DNA of 30,572 nucleotides from a virus. The number at the start of each line of letters is the position of its first letter. The stretch's first letter is position 1. A program made the translations under genes and the position numbers. The notes under the pieces are model-generated. The model searched no databases, was not told the origin of the DNA, and saw only the letters and a list, made by a program, of their open reading frames with translations. Below, in pieces: positions 15,215-24,457 of this stretch. The stretch covers positions 1 to 30,572 of IMG/VR virus record IMGVR_UViG_3300045970_000298. The stretch is one strand, 5' to 3'.

Positions 15215-15286
15215 GATGCGCCTCCTGCGTCGGCACATCCTATGTATTTGAATGGATAGGATGTGCTGAGCGCAGCGAAGCGCATC
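15215..15286 (+). repeat. REP/BIME-like nested palindrome
   Basis: A nested inverted repeat. GCACATCCTAT (15233-15243) and ATAGGATGTGC (15256-15266) are perfect over 11 bp around a 12-base loop. CTGCG (15225-15229) pairs with CGCAG (15271-15275), and GATGCGC (15215-15221) with GCGCATC (15280-15286). Each half can also fold alone (GATGCGC..GCACATC and GATGTGC..GCGCATC), as in paired REP elements. The right half contains TGAGCGCAGCGAA, a core I associate with palindromes common between genes of gammaproteobacteria. It may act as a terminator for the antisense gene that ends at 15297. Confidence 0.7.
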
Positions 15287-15296
15287 ATCGGAGGAT

Positions 15297-15479
15297 CTAC
15301 GAAAAAATCCAGCGCAGAAAGTTGACCCAGAAGCGCAGGGCAAACCAGGCCACCAGGGCAAGGCTGCCCCAGACCACGATGTTGCTCCAGGCTCCGGTCG
15401 ATTTCAGGTATTCCACGGTTCCGATCATCGCAACCGCGAGCAGAATCGTTCCCCATCCCACTTTGGTGTTGTAATTCAT
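15297..15479 (-). CDS. small two-helix membrane protein, antisense
   Basis: 60 residues (MNYNTKVGWG...FLRWIFS), with two hydrophobic segments at about 8-27 and 33-57 and charged or aromatic caps. The ATG (15479-15477) overlaps the tape measure ATG (15478-15480) in the palindrome CATG, so the two genes are divergent with shared bases. A GGAG sits about 10 bases upstream on its strand. The stop lies 11 bases from the palindromic element. It is the only coding strand reversal among the late genes. It could be an acquired envelope gene, or an orphan frame with chance hydrophobicity; the clean helix pattern favours a real gene. Confidence 0.5.
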   Translation of the reverse strand: MNYNTKVGWGTILLAVAMIGTVEYLKSTGAWSNIVVWGSLALVAWFALRFWVNFLRWIFS

Positions 15480-18400
15480 GGCATTCGGCTCCGACTTAGG
15501 CATTCGTCTGATTATCGCCGCCCAGGACATGACCGGCGGCGCAGTGCGTTCGGCGCGGGATGGATTGCAGTCCATCAGCACCACTGCCGAGCGGATGTAC
15601 AATTCCCTCAAGCAGTTTCTAACCTTCTACGTCAGTATATCCGGCGCAGAGCAAGTCATCGCCCTGGGCGATCAATTCGAGAACCTCAAGGCCCGCATTC
15701 GCCTGGCGACCAGCTCCCAGGAAGAATACAACGCCGCCCAGGAAGGGCTATTCAACATCGCGCAAGAGACCCGCTCCGATCTGGAGGCCGTGGTGTCCCT
15801 GTACGGCAAGACCGCCAAAGCCATCAAGGAGATGGGCGGCAGCCAGCAGGACGCGCTGAACCTCAACCGGCTCATCGCCGAAACCTTCAAAATCTCCGGA
15901 GCCTCGGCAGAAGAGGCGAAAAATGGCATGCTGCAGCTCAGCCAGGCCATGGCCAGCGGCGTGCTGCGCGGGGATGAGTTCAACTCCGTGATGGAAAACG
16001 CCCCGCGCCTGGCGCAAGCCATGGCCGACGGACTCAACGTGCCCATCGGCAGCCTGCGCAAAATGGCCGAAAACGGCGAACTCACCGCCCGCCGAGTCAC
16101 CGCCGCCCTGCTGCAACAAAAAGACGCCATCGAGCGCGACTATGCGCAGATCCCGCTGACCGTCGAAGGCGCCATGACGCAGGCCAACAACAGCCTGTTG
16201 AAGTATGTGGGGCAGCTGAACGAGAGCTACAACATCACGCAAACCGTCGCGGGTGGCATTCAGTTTCTGTCCTCACACATCAGCGAGTTGGCGACTGCGG
16301 CAAAACTACTGGCAGAAGTCTGGGGCGTCAAAGTGGTGGGCGGTTTCCTGGCCGCCTCACAGGCGCAGCTACAGGCCCTCGCCACCTCGCGCCAACAAGC
16401 CGCCGCCGCCGCAGAAGAACGCGCCGCCCTGCTCGCCACCGCCGAGGCCCGCGTCGCAGAAACGCGCGCCACCATCGCCTCCACCGAGGCCAGCATTGCC
16501 GAGTTCCGTGCACGGTCCGAGTCCATTCTCGCCGCCCAGACTCAGAATCGCTTACTCACCGAGCTGGCCGCACAACGCGCCGCACTGGCCACGGAAGAGC
16601 AGGCTCTGGCGCGATTGCAAGGCACTACTGCGGTGGCAGTGACTGCCACAGCGCGGGCATTCCAGTTGCTCAATGGGGCGATGAGTGCGTTCCTGGCGTG
16701 GGAAGTGGGCACGACCATCGGCGAATGGCTCAACCAGTTCAAGTTCGTACAAGATGCCGGCGTCAAGATCGCCGAAGTCTTCACCGATCTGCAGTTCCGC
16801 ATCACCAACCTGGATCTGCGCTTTTCCGATCCGGCGGAGTTTGATCGGCAGCTGGCCAACATCCACGAGCAATATCGCCAAATAGCGGAAGACACGGACA
16901 AGCTGCAAAAGGGCAACCAGAAACTGCAGGATTCCAACAATCAAACCGGCGACTCGTTGAAAAAACTGGCGGGTGGTTTGGCGGATGTGGATTTAACCTC
17001 CAAAAAACTGCTGGCCACCCAAGAAGCCCAGGACAAGCTGCTGCAGGCGCAGATCAGCACCCGGCAGACGCTGCTGCAAAACGAAATCGACGACCTCGAC
17101 GTCAAGCGCAAAGAGGCGGAGGCCCTGGGACGAATTGGCGAGGCGCGGCAACTGGAAGCGCAGTTGCTGGATGTGGTGGGGCAGAAAAAACGCCAGGAGA
17201 TCAGCGATGCCAACGCATTGGCGGCCGCCAAGGAGAAAGAGTATCAAGCCGCAGCCAACGACCTGCAGTTGCTGGAAAAAGAAACCGCCGCAAAAAAGGA
17301 CAACAGTGAGGCCGCGCAGACTGCCATTCTCAACGCCCAGACAGAAGCCGAAACTCGCCACCTGGCCGCCATCGCCGCCAAGGACCACGCCGATCAGCTG
17401 ACACGGTTGCCGCCTACCTTGGCGCAGGTCACCAACGCCCAGGCGCTACAGAACTCTCAAGTCAAAAGCTATTACAACGCCGCGCTCATCGCGACCAAAA
17501 ATGCCCGCGATCTACAGCAAGCCCAGCAGGACGGAGCGGCAACCGCGCAGGAAGTCGCCAAGGCCATGGCCGATGCGGCAGTGGCCGTGGATCAATTGGC
17601 GGAAGCTTCCAAGCGCGCCACCGTCCTGGAAGACGTCAACGCCGCCGTCCAGCGCCTAACCCAATCGGAACGCGACCACGCCGCTGCCGTCCGCAGTCGT
17701 CAGGCTGCCGACGAAGAGGCCACGCAGCGCGCCAAAGAATACGCCGCCGCAGCCGATCATGCCGCCCATGATTCCCTGGGCTTTGCTTCCGCCTTCAACC
17801 AGCTGTTCCACTCCATGCTCGACCCGGTGGCGACGCTTTCCAAAAGCGCCGGGAATGCCATCGTCAAGCTGGCCGGGGACCTGGTGCATGCCGGGCAGAG
17901 CTTTTCCGACTTCTGGCCGGTGTTTGCGGTCGGCAACGACATCTTCAAGGCACAGCAGGCGCAGCTGGAGCGCAACGCCGCCGCCACAGACGCCCTCAGT
18001 CAGGCCATGGCCAATGGCGTCAACATGTCCCAGGCGTTGAGCATCGCCCAGCAGCAGCTGGCCGCCAGCCAGGCCGGCATGGTCGATTTTACCGGTCGCG
18101 CCATCGATGGTTTTCAGTTACTGGATAAACAGCAGCTTTCCGGTTTGCAGTCCGCCATCGATTCCGCCAAGCAAAAAATGCAATCCCTCAACGATTCGGC
18201 GCGCTCCACCCTGCAGTCCCTGCAGGAGGAATTGTTCCAAATGGAAGGCAACGCCCAGGCGGTGGAGAACCTGCAATATCAGCAGAAAAAGCTGGAGCTG
18301 CAGGAGCGCATCAACGAGGCGCGCAATCAAGGCAACGCCAAGGCCCTGGCGGATCTGCAGGCCTCGCTGGATCTGGAAAACCGCATCCATGCCAAAAAGC

Positions 18401-18618
18401 TGCAATCGCTCCAAGCCCAGGCCGCTGCCGATACCCTGGCCAGCGCCAAGTCCGCCAGTACCAACCCGGCAGCGCCTGCGGGCGGTCAAAAGCCCACCGA
18501 CACCGTCCACGTCAATTTCACCCTACCCAACGGCAGCACCGCATCCGGCGACTTTAACAAAAACGACGCGGACACCCTGATCAAGTTCTTGAAGACCGCC
18601 AAGGGGTTTAGCGTGTGA
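15478..18618 (+). CDS. tail tape measure protein
   Basis: 1046 residues. The N-terminal domain (about 45-215) is the 'tape measure domain' (VSISGAEQVIALGDQFENLK ... EFNSVMENAPRLAQAMADGL, in parts). It is followed by long Ala/Gln/Glu helices (290-370, 530-760, 890-990). The family sets tail length at roughly 0.15 nm per residue, so a tail of about 150 nm would be expected. The hydrophobic stretch near 395-415 may insert into the host membrane. The ATG at 15478 has no strong Shine-Dalgarno sequence. The stop overlaps the next GTG (GTGA). No frameshifted chaperone pair precedes it. Confidence 0.93.
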   Translation: MAFGSDLGIRLIIAAQDMTGGAVRSARDGLQSISTTAERMYNSLKQFLTFYVSISGAEQVIALGDQFENLKARIRLATSSQEEYNAAQEGLFNIAQETRSDLEAVVSLYGKTAKAIKEMGGSQQDALNLNRLIAETFKISGASAEEAKNGMLQLSQAMASGVLRGDEFNSVMENAPRLAQAMADGLNVPIGSLRKMAENGELTARRVTAALLQQKDAIERDYAQIPLTVEGAMTQANNSLLKYVGQLNESYNITQTVAGGIQFLSSHISELATAAKLLAEVWGVKVVGGFLAASQAQLQALATSRQQAAAAAEERAALLATAEARVAETRATIASTEASIAEFRARSESILAAQTQNRLLTELAAQRAALATEEQALARLQGTTAVAVTATARAFQLLNGAMSAFLAWEVGTTIGEWLNQFKFVQDAGVKIAEVFTDLQFRITNLDLRFSDPAEFDRQLANIHEQYRQIAEDTDKLQKGNQKLQDSNNQTGDSLKKLAGGLADVDLTSKKLLATQEAQDKLLQAQISTRQTLLQNEIDDLDVKRKEAEALGRIGEARQLEAQLLDVVGQKKRQEISDANALAAAKEKEYQAAANDLQLLEKETAAKKDNSEAAQTAILNAQTEAETRHLAAIAAKDHADQLTRLPPTLAQVTNAQALQNSQVKSYYNAALIATKNARDLQQAQQDGAATAQEVAKAMADAAVAVDQLAEASKRATVLEDVNAAVQRLTQSERDHAAAVRSRQAADEEATQRAKEYAAAADHAAHDSLGFASAFNQLFHSMLDPVATLSKSAGNAIVKLAGDLVHAGQSFSDFWPVFAVGNDIFKAQQAQLERNAAATDALSQAMANGVNMSQALSIAQQQLAASQAGMVDFTGRAIDGFQLLDKQQLSGLQSAIDSAKQKMQSLNDSARSTLQSLQEELFQMEGNAQAVENLQYQQKKLELQERINEARNQGNAKALADLQASLDLENRIHAKKLQSLQAQAAADTLASAKSASTNPAAPAGGQKPTDTVHVNFTLPNGSTASGDFNKNDADTLIKFLKTAKGFSV

Positions 18619-19013
18619 GCAACATCACCCTTACCCACCTGACCACCACGGTCACCCTGCCGGCAGATCTGGACTGGACCGATGAGTACGACTGGCACCC
18701 GGTCATGCATGCGGTGGATTACACCCTGACCGGCGCATTGGTGGTACAGACCAGCACGCGCCAGGCGGGCCGCAACATCACACTGGAAGGCAGCAATTCC
18801 AGCGGCTGGATGGCGCGGTCGGATCTGGATGCTCTGCGCGCCCTGGCCGCCATCGAGGGCGCAGTGTGCACGCTCAGCATGCCGGGCCGCGCAGACAAGC
18901 AGGTGATGTTCCGCCACCAGGACACCGCCGTGCAGGCACACCCCGTTTACACGCCAGTGCCGCCCGCAGCGGATGACTGGTTCTATATCACCGTAAAACT
19001 GATGGAGGTTTAA
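18615..19013 (+). CDS. minor tail protein at tail tip (Dit/gpM position)
   Basis: 132 residues, beta-rich. 'LPADLDWTDEYDWHPV' and 'GRNITLEGSNSSGWM' fit small tail proteins that directly follow the tape measure in related siphophages. In lambda, gpM holds this place and starts tip assembly. It begins with a GTG overlapping the tape measure stop and ends two bases before the next gene, so it is probably coupled to both. The exact homologue within the tail tip is uncertain. Confidence 0.65.
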   Translation: MSNITLTHLTTTVTLPADLDWTDEYDWHPVMHAVDYTLTGALVVQTSTRQAGRNITLEGSNSSGWMARSDLDALRALAAIEGAVCTLSMPGRADKQVMFRHQDTAVQAHPVYTPVPPAADDWFYITVKLMEV

Positions 19014-19015
19014 CC

Positions 19016-22000
19016 GTGGCCGTATTGGACGCCGATCTAAAACTGATGCGCTCCGAGCGCCTGGGCGATACCGACGATGCCGGCGGACGCATGTCCGGCA
19101 CCGAAGTAGTGGACGGAGCCAGCAACAACCTGTTCCCGGATGTCTCGGCGCTGGACCGCACCATTGGCCGCGTCAACATCGCCAAGGCGTTTTTAAATGT
19201 GGCCACGCCCAACACCGACAACCTGTACGGTGCGCATGTGATCCTCGACGACGCCCCGGACGATCCTGCCGTCAGCGCCACGCTGTTTACCACTGCCAAC
19301 TGGTTTGACCACCGCGCCGACCACCAGAACCACATCGAGAGCTATCTGGCGCGGGGCGGAAAATGGCAGGGCTATGTCTACGAGACCCAACTGGCCGGGC
19401 AGCGCGCCATCCAGATCATCCAGCGCGAGAACGTGGCGATCCCCGACGTGGGCACCGTGTTTGTGCTGATCGGTCACGAGAACCTGTCCGATGAGTTCTA
19501 CCAGTTCGTTCGGGTCACCGCTGTTTCCAGCCTGGTGCAGAGCTTCTACAACGCCTCGGCCAACCACGACTTCACTCGCCGGGTGGTGACACTGACGATT
19601 TCCGATCCGCTGCTGTACAACTTCATCGGCTATGCCGCTACGGAAGGCGACCCGACCAACTCCACCTGCGTTCTCCGCACCACCATCGTCGCCGATGCCG
19701 CCAAGTATTACGGCATCCAACCGCTACACGCCGCCGCCAGCAGCGGGCAGTTTTCCGTAACGGCGGAGACCATCTACAACCAGCTGGTGCCGGGCGCAAC
19801 GCAAGAGACACCCATGGTGGACCTGACGGTTACCGGCACCTCTGGCGCGCTGATCGCAGGGGCCGGGAGCAATATCAGCTTCACCCTGGGCAGCACCCTC
19901 AGTCCCGGGGTCAGCTTGTACCTGGGCAATCCTTGCGTACCCGGCACCCTCACCATCACCGCCACCGGCCTGTCCATGACCGACAAGGCCGGCGACCTGA
20001 TCGTATCGGGCACCGCCGTGGGCACCATCGACTACGCCCATGGCCAGCTCAATTTCAGCGCCTCGGCGGGCAATTACACCGGCACCAAAACCGTCAGCTT
20101 TCGTCCAGCCGGGCAGCCGGTTCGGGTACAAGACACCGCATCCGTGCCCATCGACGCCAGCAGCCGGGGCTATGCCTATGCCCTCACTCTGGCGCCGATC
20201 CCCGCGCCAGGCACGCTCACCATCAGCTATCGCGCCATGGGCAAATGGTACGACCTGGTGGACAGTGGCGACGGACTGCTGCTGGGATCGGACACCAGTT
20301 TCGGTGCGGGCAGCCTCAACTTCACCACCGGAAGCATCCTGCTGACGCTAGGTGCGCTACCGGACATTGGTGCGGATCTGCTGTTTTCCTGGGGCGCGGC
20401 TCCGTCCACTTTCGACCGCTCCGAGGGCAGCGTTCTTGGGCCGGCATATCAATACACCACGGTGACGCCAGGCATCGTTCCCGGCAGCCTGACCATCACC
20501 TGGTTAGTCAGTGCCGTGACCAAGACTGCCGTGGACAACGGCAGCGGCACGCTGTCGGGAGACGCTCTGGGCAGCGTGGAATACACCAGCGGCAAGCTGG
20601 TGTGGCGGCCTACCTTTATGGTTGCGCCGGGCACGCAGTTCACCATCGCCTATCAGACCGCCGCGCAGACCCAGGAGGTCTTCACCAACTACAGCCTCAC
20701 CGGCACCACCGGCACCTTCACTCTGGCGCATCAGCCGGTGGTCGGGCATTCGGTGCAGATCGATTTCAACCTCACCGGACACGGCTACTATGACAAATCC
20801 GGCGTGGCCGTGGACCGGGCAGAAACCCTGACCATTCACGACGTTCCGGGCGGAGGCAGCACCGGAACCTGGGACAACGGCGTTACCGGCAGCATTAACT
20901 ACACCACCGGTGCGATCAGCGTCAACGTCACCCGCACCATCGACCAATACACACCCCATTACACCTATCGCGGCTACGGCGTGAACTTGGGTGGTGGATG
21001 GGTGTACGACGGGCTGACGCTCACTCATGACGGCCAACTGTTGCCGCCGGGAACGGGGCGCACCGCCACCGTCACCTATCGCTACGCCACCACGCCCACC
21101 GCGCAATCGGAAACCTACACGCCCGCCAGCTCCCTGGCGCTGGACCTCACCGACCGCTATGCGGAGACCATCGTTCCCGGATCGGTGCGATTCACTCTGG
21201 GCGGAAAAACCTACATCGACCGCCTCGGCCAGCTGTATGCGGACGTGGACGCACTGAGTGGCGCGGGAACATTGGCAGGCTCCCTGGATTACGACTCCGG
21301 GCAGTGCAGCATTACCTACTGGAGCACTGGCGGCACCAGCGCCGTGGCGCTCAAGTCGCTGCTCACCGACGTGGCTCTGCACCCGGTTGCCAGTCTGCGC
21401 TTTCGCATCCCCATCGCCCCGGTGCGCTCCGGATCCGTGCAGATCCGCGCCACGCCCCTGGGCGGCAGCCAGATCAGCGCCACCGCAGACAGCAATGGCA
21501 ACTTTTCCGTCACCGGAATGATCGGCACCGTGGATTATCTGACCGGAGTGGTCAAACTGCGCTTTGGGCAGATGGTCACCGCCGCCGGCAACGAAACCCA
21601 GCCCTGGTACGATGCCGCGCAGATTGTCAGCGGCCAGATCTTCAAGCCGATTCCGGTCTATGCCGAAACCATCCGCTACGATGCCGTCGCCACTACCTAC
21701 ATGCCCTTGCCTGCGGATCTGCTCGGCCTGGACCCGGTACGTCTGCCCATCGATGGCCGCGTGCCCATCTTTCGTAAGGGCGATGTGGCCGTGGTGCACC
21801 ACACCGGCACCGTCGCCGTCAGCAGCCCCACCGCCGGCAGCACGCTGGATCTGGGCCGCACGCGGTTGGCGCGGGTGTGGGTGCAGGATTCGCTGGGCGT
21901 CAAATTGGCGACATCCCTCTACAGCGTAGACCTCAACACCGGCATTCTCACCTGGGCCAATCCTTTGGTGCTGACCGGCTACACCGGACCCTACACGGTC

Positions 22001-22579
22001 TATCAGCGCATCGAGGACATGAGCCTGGTGTCCGACGTGGAAATCTCCGGCAAGCTCACCTTCACCCGACCCATCACCCACGATTTCCCGACCGGCTCCC
22101 AGGTGTCCTCGGCGCTGCTCATCGGCGATCTGCAGGCGCGCTACACCAGTCTTTTCGAGCAGGGCAGCTGGACCAATGTCTGGCAGGACAGCCTGATCGG
22201 GTCTGCGCCCGTGGCGGTGTATGACGATCTCAACTATCCGCTCACCGTGCGCAACGATGGCGCCACCCAGGAGCGCTGGGCGCTGATCTTCACCAACAGC
22301 ACCACCTATCGCTGCGTGGGACAAAACGTCGGCGAAATCGCCAACGGCATCTCCACCACCGTCAACTTCTCGCCCACCAACCCGGCCACCGGTCACCCGT
22401 ATTTCACCATCCAGGGCCTGGGTTTTGGCGGCGGCTGGTCCACGGGAAATGTGCTGCGCTTCAACACCATCGCCGCCAACTACCCGTTCGAGGTGGCGCG
22501 CACCATTTTGCAATCCAGCCCCACGCTGCAGTCGGATCGGTTCTCGATCCAGATTCGTGGCGATTCCGATCATCCGTAG
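19016..22579 (+). CDS. large tail protein with six beta repeats
   Basis: 1187 residues with a GTG start. Residues 1-240 form a unique N-terminal domain, probably the tail-attachment part. From about 308 to 850 there are six degenerate repeats with a PGS(L/V)xI opening and a G(S/T)(I/V)xYxxG closing: about 309-345, 398-441, 489-528, 603-634, 720-764 and 806-847. Several contain an Asp/Gly turn (VDNGSGTLSGD). Residues 870-1187 are a further beta-rich region. The tandem units suggest a rigid rod of Ig-like or similar modules at the tail tip, with possible variation in repeat number. It is the longest gene of the window and the likely central fibre or receptor-contact protein. Confidence 0.65.
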   Translation: MAVLDADLKLMRSERLGDTDDAGGRMSGTEVVDGASNNLFPDVSALDRTIGRVNIAKAFLNVATPNTDNLYGAHVILDDAPDDPAVSATLFTTANWFDHRADHQNHIESYLARGGKWQGYVYETQLAGQRAIQIIQRENVAIPDVGTVFVLIGHENLSDEFYQFVRVTAVSSLVQSFYNASANHDFTRRVVTLTISDPLLYNFIGYAATEGDPTNSTCVLRTTIVADAAKYYGIQPLHAAASSGQFSVTAETIYNQLVPGATQETPMVDLTVTGTSGALIAGAGSNISFTLGSTLSPGVSLYLGNPCVPGTLTITATGLSMTDKAGDLIVSGTAVGTIDYAHGQLNFSASAGNYTGTKTVSFRPAGQPVRVQDTASVPIDASSRGYAYALTLAPIPAPGTLTISYRAMGKWYDLVDSGDGLLLGSDTSFGAGSLNFTTGSILLTLGALPDIGADLLFSWGAAPSTFDRSEGSVLGPAYQYTTVTPGIVPGSLTITWLVSAVTKTAVDNGSGTLSGDALGSVEYTSGKLVWRPTFMVAPGTQFTIAYQTAAQTQEVFTNYSLTGTTGTFTLAHQPVVGHSVQIDFNLTGHGYYDKSGVAVDRAETLTIHDVPGGGSTGTWDNGVTGSINYTTGAISVNVTRTIDQYTPHYTYRGYGVNLGGGWVYDGLTLTHDGQLLPPGTGRTATVTYRYATTPTAQSETYTPASSLALDLTDRYAETIVPGSVRFTLGGKTYIDRLGQLYADVDALSGAGTLAGSLDYDSGQCSITYWSTGGTSAVALKSLLTDVALHPVASLRFRIPIAPVRSGSVQIRATPLGGSQISATADSNGNFSVTGMIGTVDYLTGVVKLRFGQMVTAAGNETQPWYDAAQIVSGQIFKPIPVYAETIRYDAVATTYMPLPADLLGLDPVRLPIDGRVPIFRKGDVAVVHHTGTVAVSSPTAGSTLDLGRTRLARVWVQDSLGVKLATSLYSVDLNTGILTWANPLVLTGYTGPYTVYQRIEDMSLVSDVEISGKLTFTRPITHDFPTGSQVSSALLIGDLQARYTSLFEQGSWTNVWQDSLIGSAPVAVYDDLNYPLTVRNDGATQERWALIFTNSTTYRCVGQNVGEIANGISTTVNFSPTNPATGHPYFTIQGLGFGGGWSTGNVLRFNTIAANYPFEVARTILQSSPTLQSDRFSIQIRGDSDHP

Positions 22580-22587
22580 AGGTCACC

Positions 22588-22857
22588 ATGAGCATTCTTT
22601 CCGCCATCGATTCCGCCTATCAGGCATTGCAAACCGGCAAGCAACTCGCCAATCCACACGCCTGGAGCAACGCCGCCACCACCAAAGGCCTGCTGGCCTC
22701 ATTGATCACTGCGCTGGTCGGCCTGGCCCATGCCTATGACATTCCCATTGAGGTGAGCGGCGTGGACGTGCAAAGCATGGCCCTGGGCCTGTCTTCCCTG
22801 GGCATGGTGATCTCGCAGTTGCTGCACATCGTCAGCAACAAAAACGCGGGGTTGTAA
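22588..22857 (+). CDS. small membrane protein, holin-like
   Basis: 89 residues. Two hydrophobic stretches (about 33-48, 'KGLLASLITALVGLAHAY', and about 62-83, 'SMALGLSSLGMVISQLLHIV') are separated by a short polar loop, with a Lys at the C-terminus. This is the size and layout of small phage holins, but similar proteins of unknown role are also found among tail genes. An AGAGG ribosome site is present. It is coupled to the next gene by TAATG. There is no endolysin next to it, so the lysis call is tentative. Confidence 0.45.
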   Translation: MSILSAIDSAYQALQTGKQLANPHAWSNAATTKGLLASLITALVGLAHAYDIPIEVSGVDVQSMALGLSSLGMVISQLLHIVSNKNAGL

Positions 22858-24089
22858 TGGCCAACGAAACCAAATTATTCAAATCCACCGACTCTGGCGC
22901 GCCGGTACTCAGCGGGTCCGCCGGGGCGCTGCTCAGCGTGCTGGATGCCTGCCTGATCAACGGCTACAACTCCAAGGCGGTGCAGGGCATTACCCGGTCT
23001 GGCGCAGTCGCTACCCTCACCTATGCCAGCGCCCACAACTACCTGGTCAACGACATCATCACCGTGGCCGGGGCGGATCAGGCGGAATACAACGGCGTGT
23101 TCCGTGTCGTCAGTACGCCGACCACCACCAGCCTGACCGTCGCCGTTACCGGCACGCCCGCCACGCCCGCCACCACATCCACCAGTCTGTCCAGCCTCAA
23201 ATCTCCGGTCGGCGGCTGGACCAAGGCCTTCACCGGCACCAATCTGGGCGCGTACAAATCCACCGATGGCCTGGCCACCGGCATGTACATCAACGTCGAC
23301 GACACCACCGGCACCGGCAAATACGCCACCATCAACGGCTTTGAGGCGATGACCGCCATCAGCACCGGCACCGGCAACTTCGGCACGCAGTACTTCCACA
23401 AGTCCAGCACCGCAGACGCCACCGCCCGACCCTGGATGGTGATCGCCGACTCGCGCATGGTGTTTCTGTTGATCGGCTGGAACCAAGCCGCCCCACCCAG
23501 CTCCACGACGCAGTACGACTGTTTTTGCTTTGGCGATGTGAATAGTTACGTGACGGGGGATGCCTATCACTATCTGCTGAAAGGGTGCACGGTCACCAAC
23601 CCGGCGGGGATCGGAGCGGGTAGCAATATGTCTGCGGCAGCAGTGACCAACGGTACCCAAGCACCTGCGCGATTTGCGCGGAGCTATGCGCAGATCGCGC
23701 CTGTGGACAGCTATCAATTCAGCGCCGCTGGAGCGCGATCCTCCAGCGGGGCCGGCAATGCGGACATGTGGTCTGGGAATACCCGGGGCGGTGGTGGCGT
23801 CTACCCGAATCATATGTACGCCCTAAATCCATCCGATTTGGGCCTGCATTTTTGCACTGTATACGTGTGCGACTGGATTTCAGCGGACACGAAATACTCC
23901 ATTCGTGGGACCTACCCAGGATTGCAGCACATCATGGAGATGGGGGTCATCGACCTGGGGTCGTCGGAATCTCTGCTGATGTCCGGTGTGGCAGGGATCG
24001 ATAACGGGCTTTTGTTGGCGGTGCGCTCACAGTACAACTCTTCTTATGGAACGGCATTTCTTGCCTTCAGTCTCGGCAACTGGAGATAG
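22857..24089 (+). CDS. tail protein, fibre- or baseplate-like
   Basis: 410 residues. The opening 'KLFKSTDSGAPVLSGSAGALLSVLDACLI' (about 5-34, in part) followed by 'AEYNGVFRVV' and the Thr/Pro-rich linker 'TGTPATPATTSTS' recalls a family of tail proteins common in Burkholderia- and Pseudomonas-type temperate phages. The central part (about 120-330) is beta-rich with many aromatic residues (YDCFCFGDVNSYV). No catalytic motif is seen. It precedes two small tail genes and the hub. Composition becomes less GC-biased from about 23520 on, which may mark a mosaic join within the gene. Confidence 0.65.
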   Translation: MANETKLFKSTDSGAPVLSGSAGALLSVLDACLINGYNSKAVQGITRSGAVATLTYASAHNYLVNDIITVAGADQAEYNGVFRVVSTPTTTSLTVAVTGTPATPATTSTSLSSLKSPVGGWTKAFTGTNLGAYKSTDGLATGMYINVDDTTGTGKYATINGFEAMTAISTGTGNFGTQYFHKSSTADATARPWMVIADSRMVFLLIGWNQAAPPSSTTQYDCFCFGDVNSYVTGDAYHYLLKGCTVTNPAGIGAGSNMSAAAVTNGTQAPARFARSYAQIAPVDSYQFSAAGARSSSGAGNADMWSGNTRGGGGVYPNHMYALNPSDLGLHFCTVYVCDWISADTKYSIRGTYPGLQHIMEMGVIDLGSSESLLMSGVAGIDNGLLLAVRSQYNSSYGTAFLAFSLGNWR

Positions 24090-24091
24090 CC

Positions 24092-24454
24092 ATGACGCTA
24101 CCTACGGTCGTCCGCATCAACGCCGCCACGCCACGATTTTTCACGCGCGTTACCGCGCCAGTTCCTACCCGAAAAATGCTGCCCGATACCTTGAAGCCGT
24201 GGGGAAATGCACCCGATTGGCGCGGTGCCGGCAGCATTGCCGGGCATGTGCAGATCGGCTCTCTGCCCGTCTCCAAACGGGTGCGCTGCTACGACCGCAA
24301 AACCGGAAAGCTGGTGGCGGAGACCTGGTCCGATGCGGGCACCGGGGCCTATACCTTCGCCAGGCTCAACCCTCTGCGCCTGTACACGGTGCTGGCCATT
24401 GACGATGCCAATCAATACAACGCCGTGGCCGCCGATGAAATTACGCCGGGGTAA
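24092..24454 (+). CDS. small tail-associated beta protein
   Basis: 120 residues. The C-terminal two thirds (GSIAGHVQIGSLPVSKRVRC ... TGAYTFARLNPLRLYTVLAIDD, in parts) have the layout of a carboxypeptidase-regulatory-like beta-sandwich, a fold used in phage tips for binding. The N-terminal 45 residues are basic and Pro-rich. It starts three bases after the upstream TAG and is followed by a GGGGTAAGCC ribosome site for the next gene. The role is probably structural. Confidence 0.55.
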   Translation: MTLPTVVRINAATPRFFTRVTAPVPTRKMLPDTLKPWGNAPDWRGAGSIAGHVQIGSLPVSKRVRCYDRKTGKLVAETWSDAGTGAYTFARLNPLRLYTVLAIDDANQYNAVAADEITPG

Positions 24455-24457
24455 GCC

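Noticed and set aside
20504-22573. 689-codon open frame on the minus strand
   Set aside because: It is the complement of the large tail protein gene in GC-rich DNA. The product is a Gly/Ala/Val/Arg/His mix without domain pattern, and no ribosome site precedes it.
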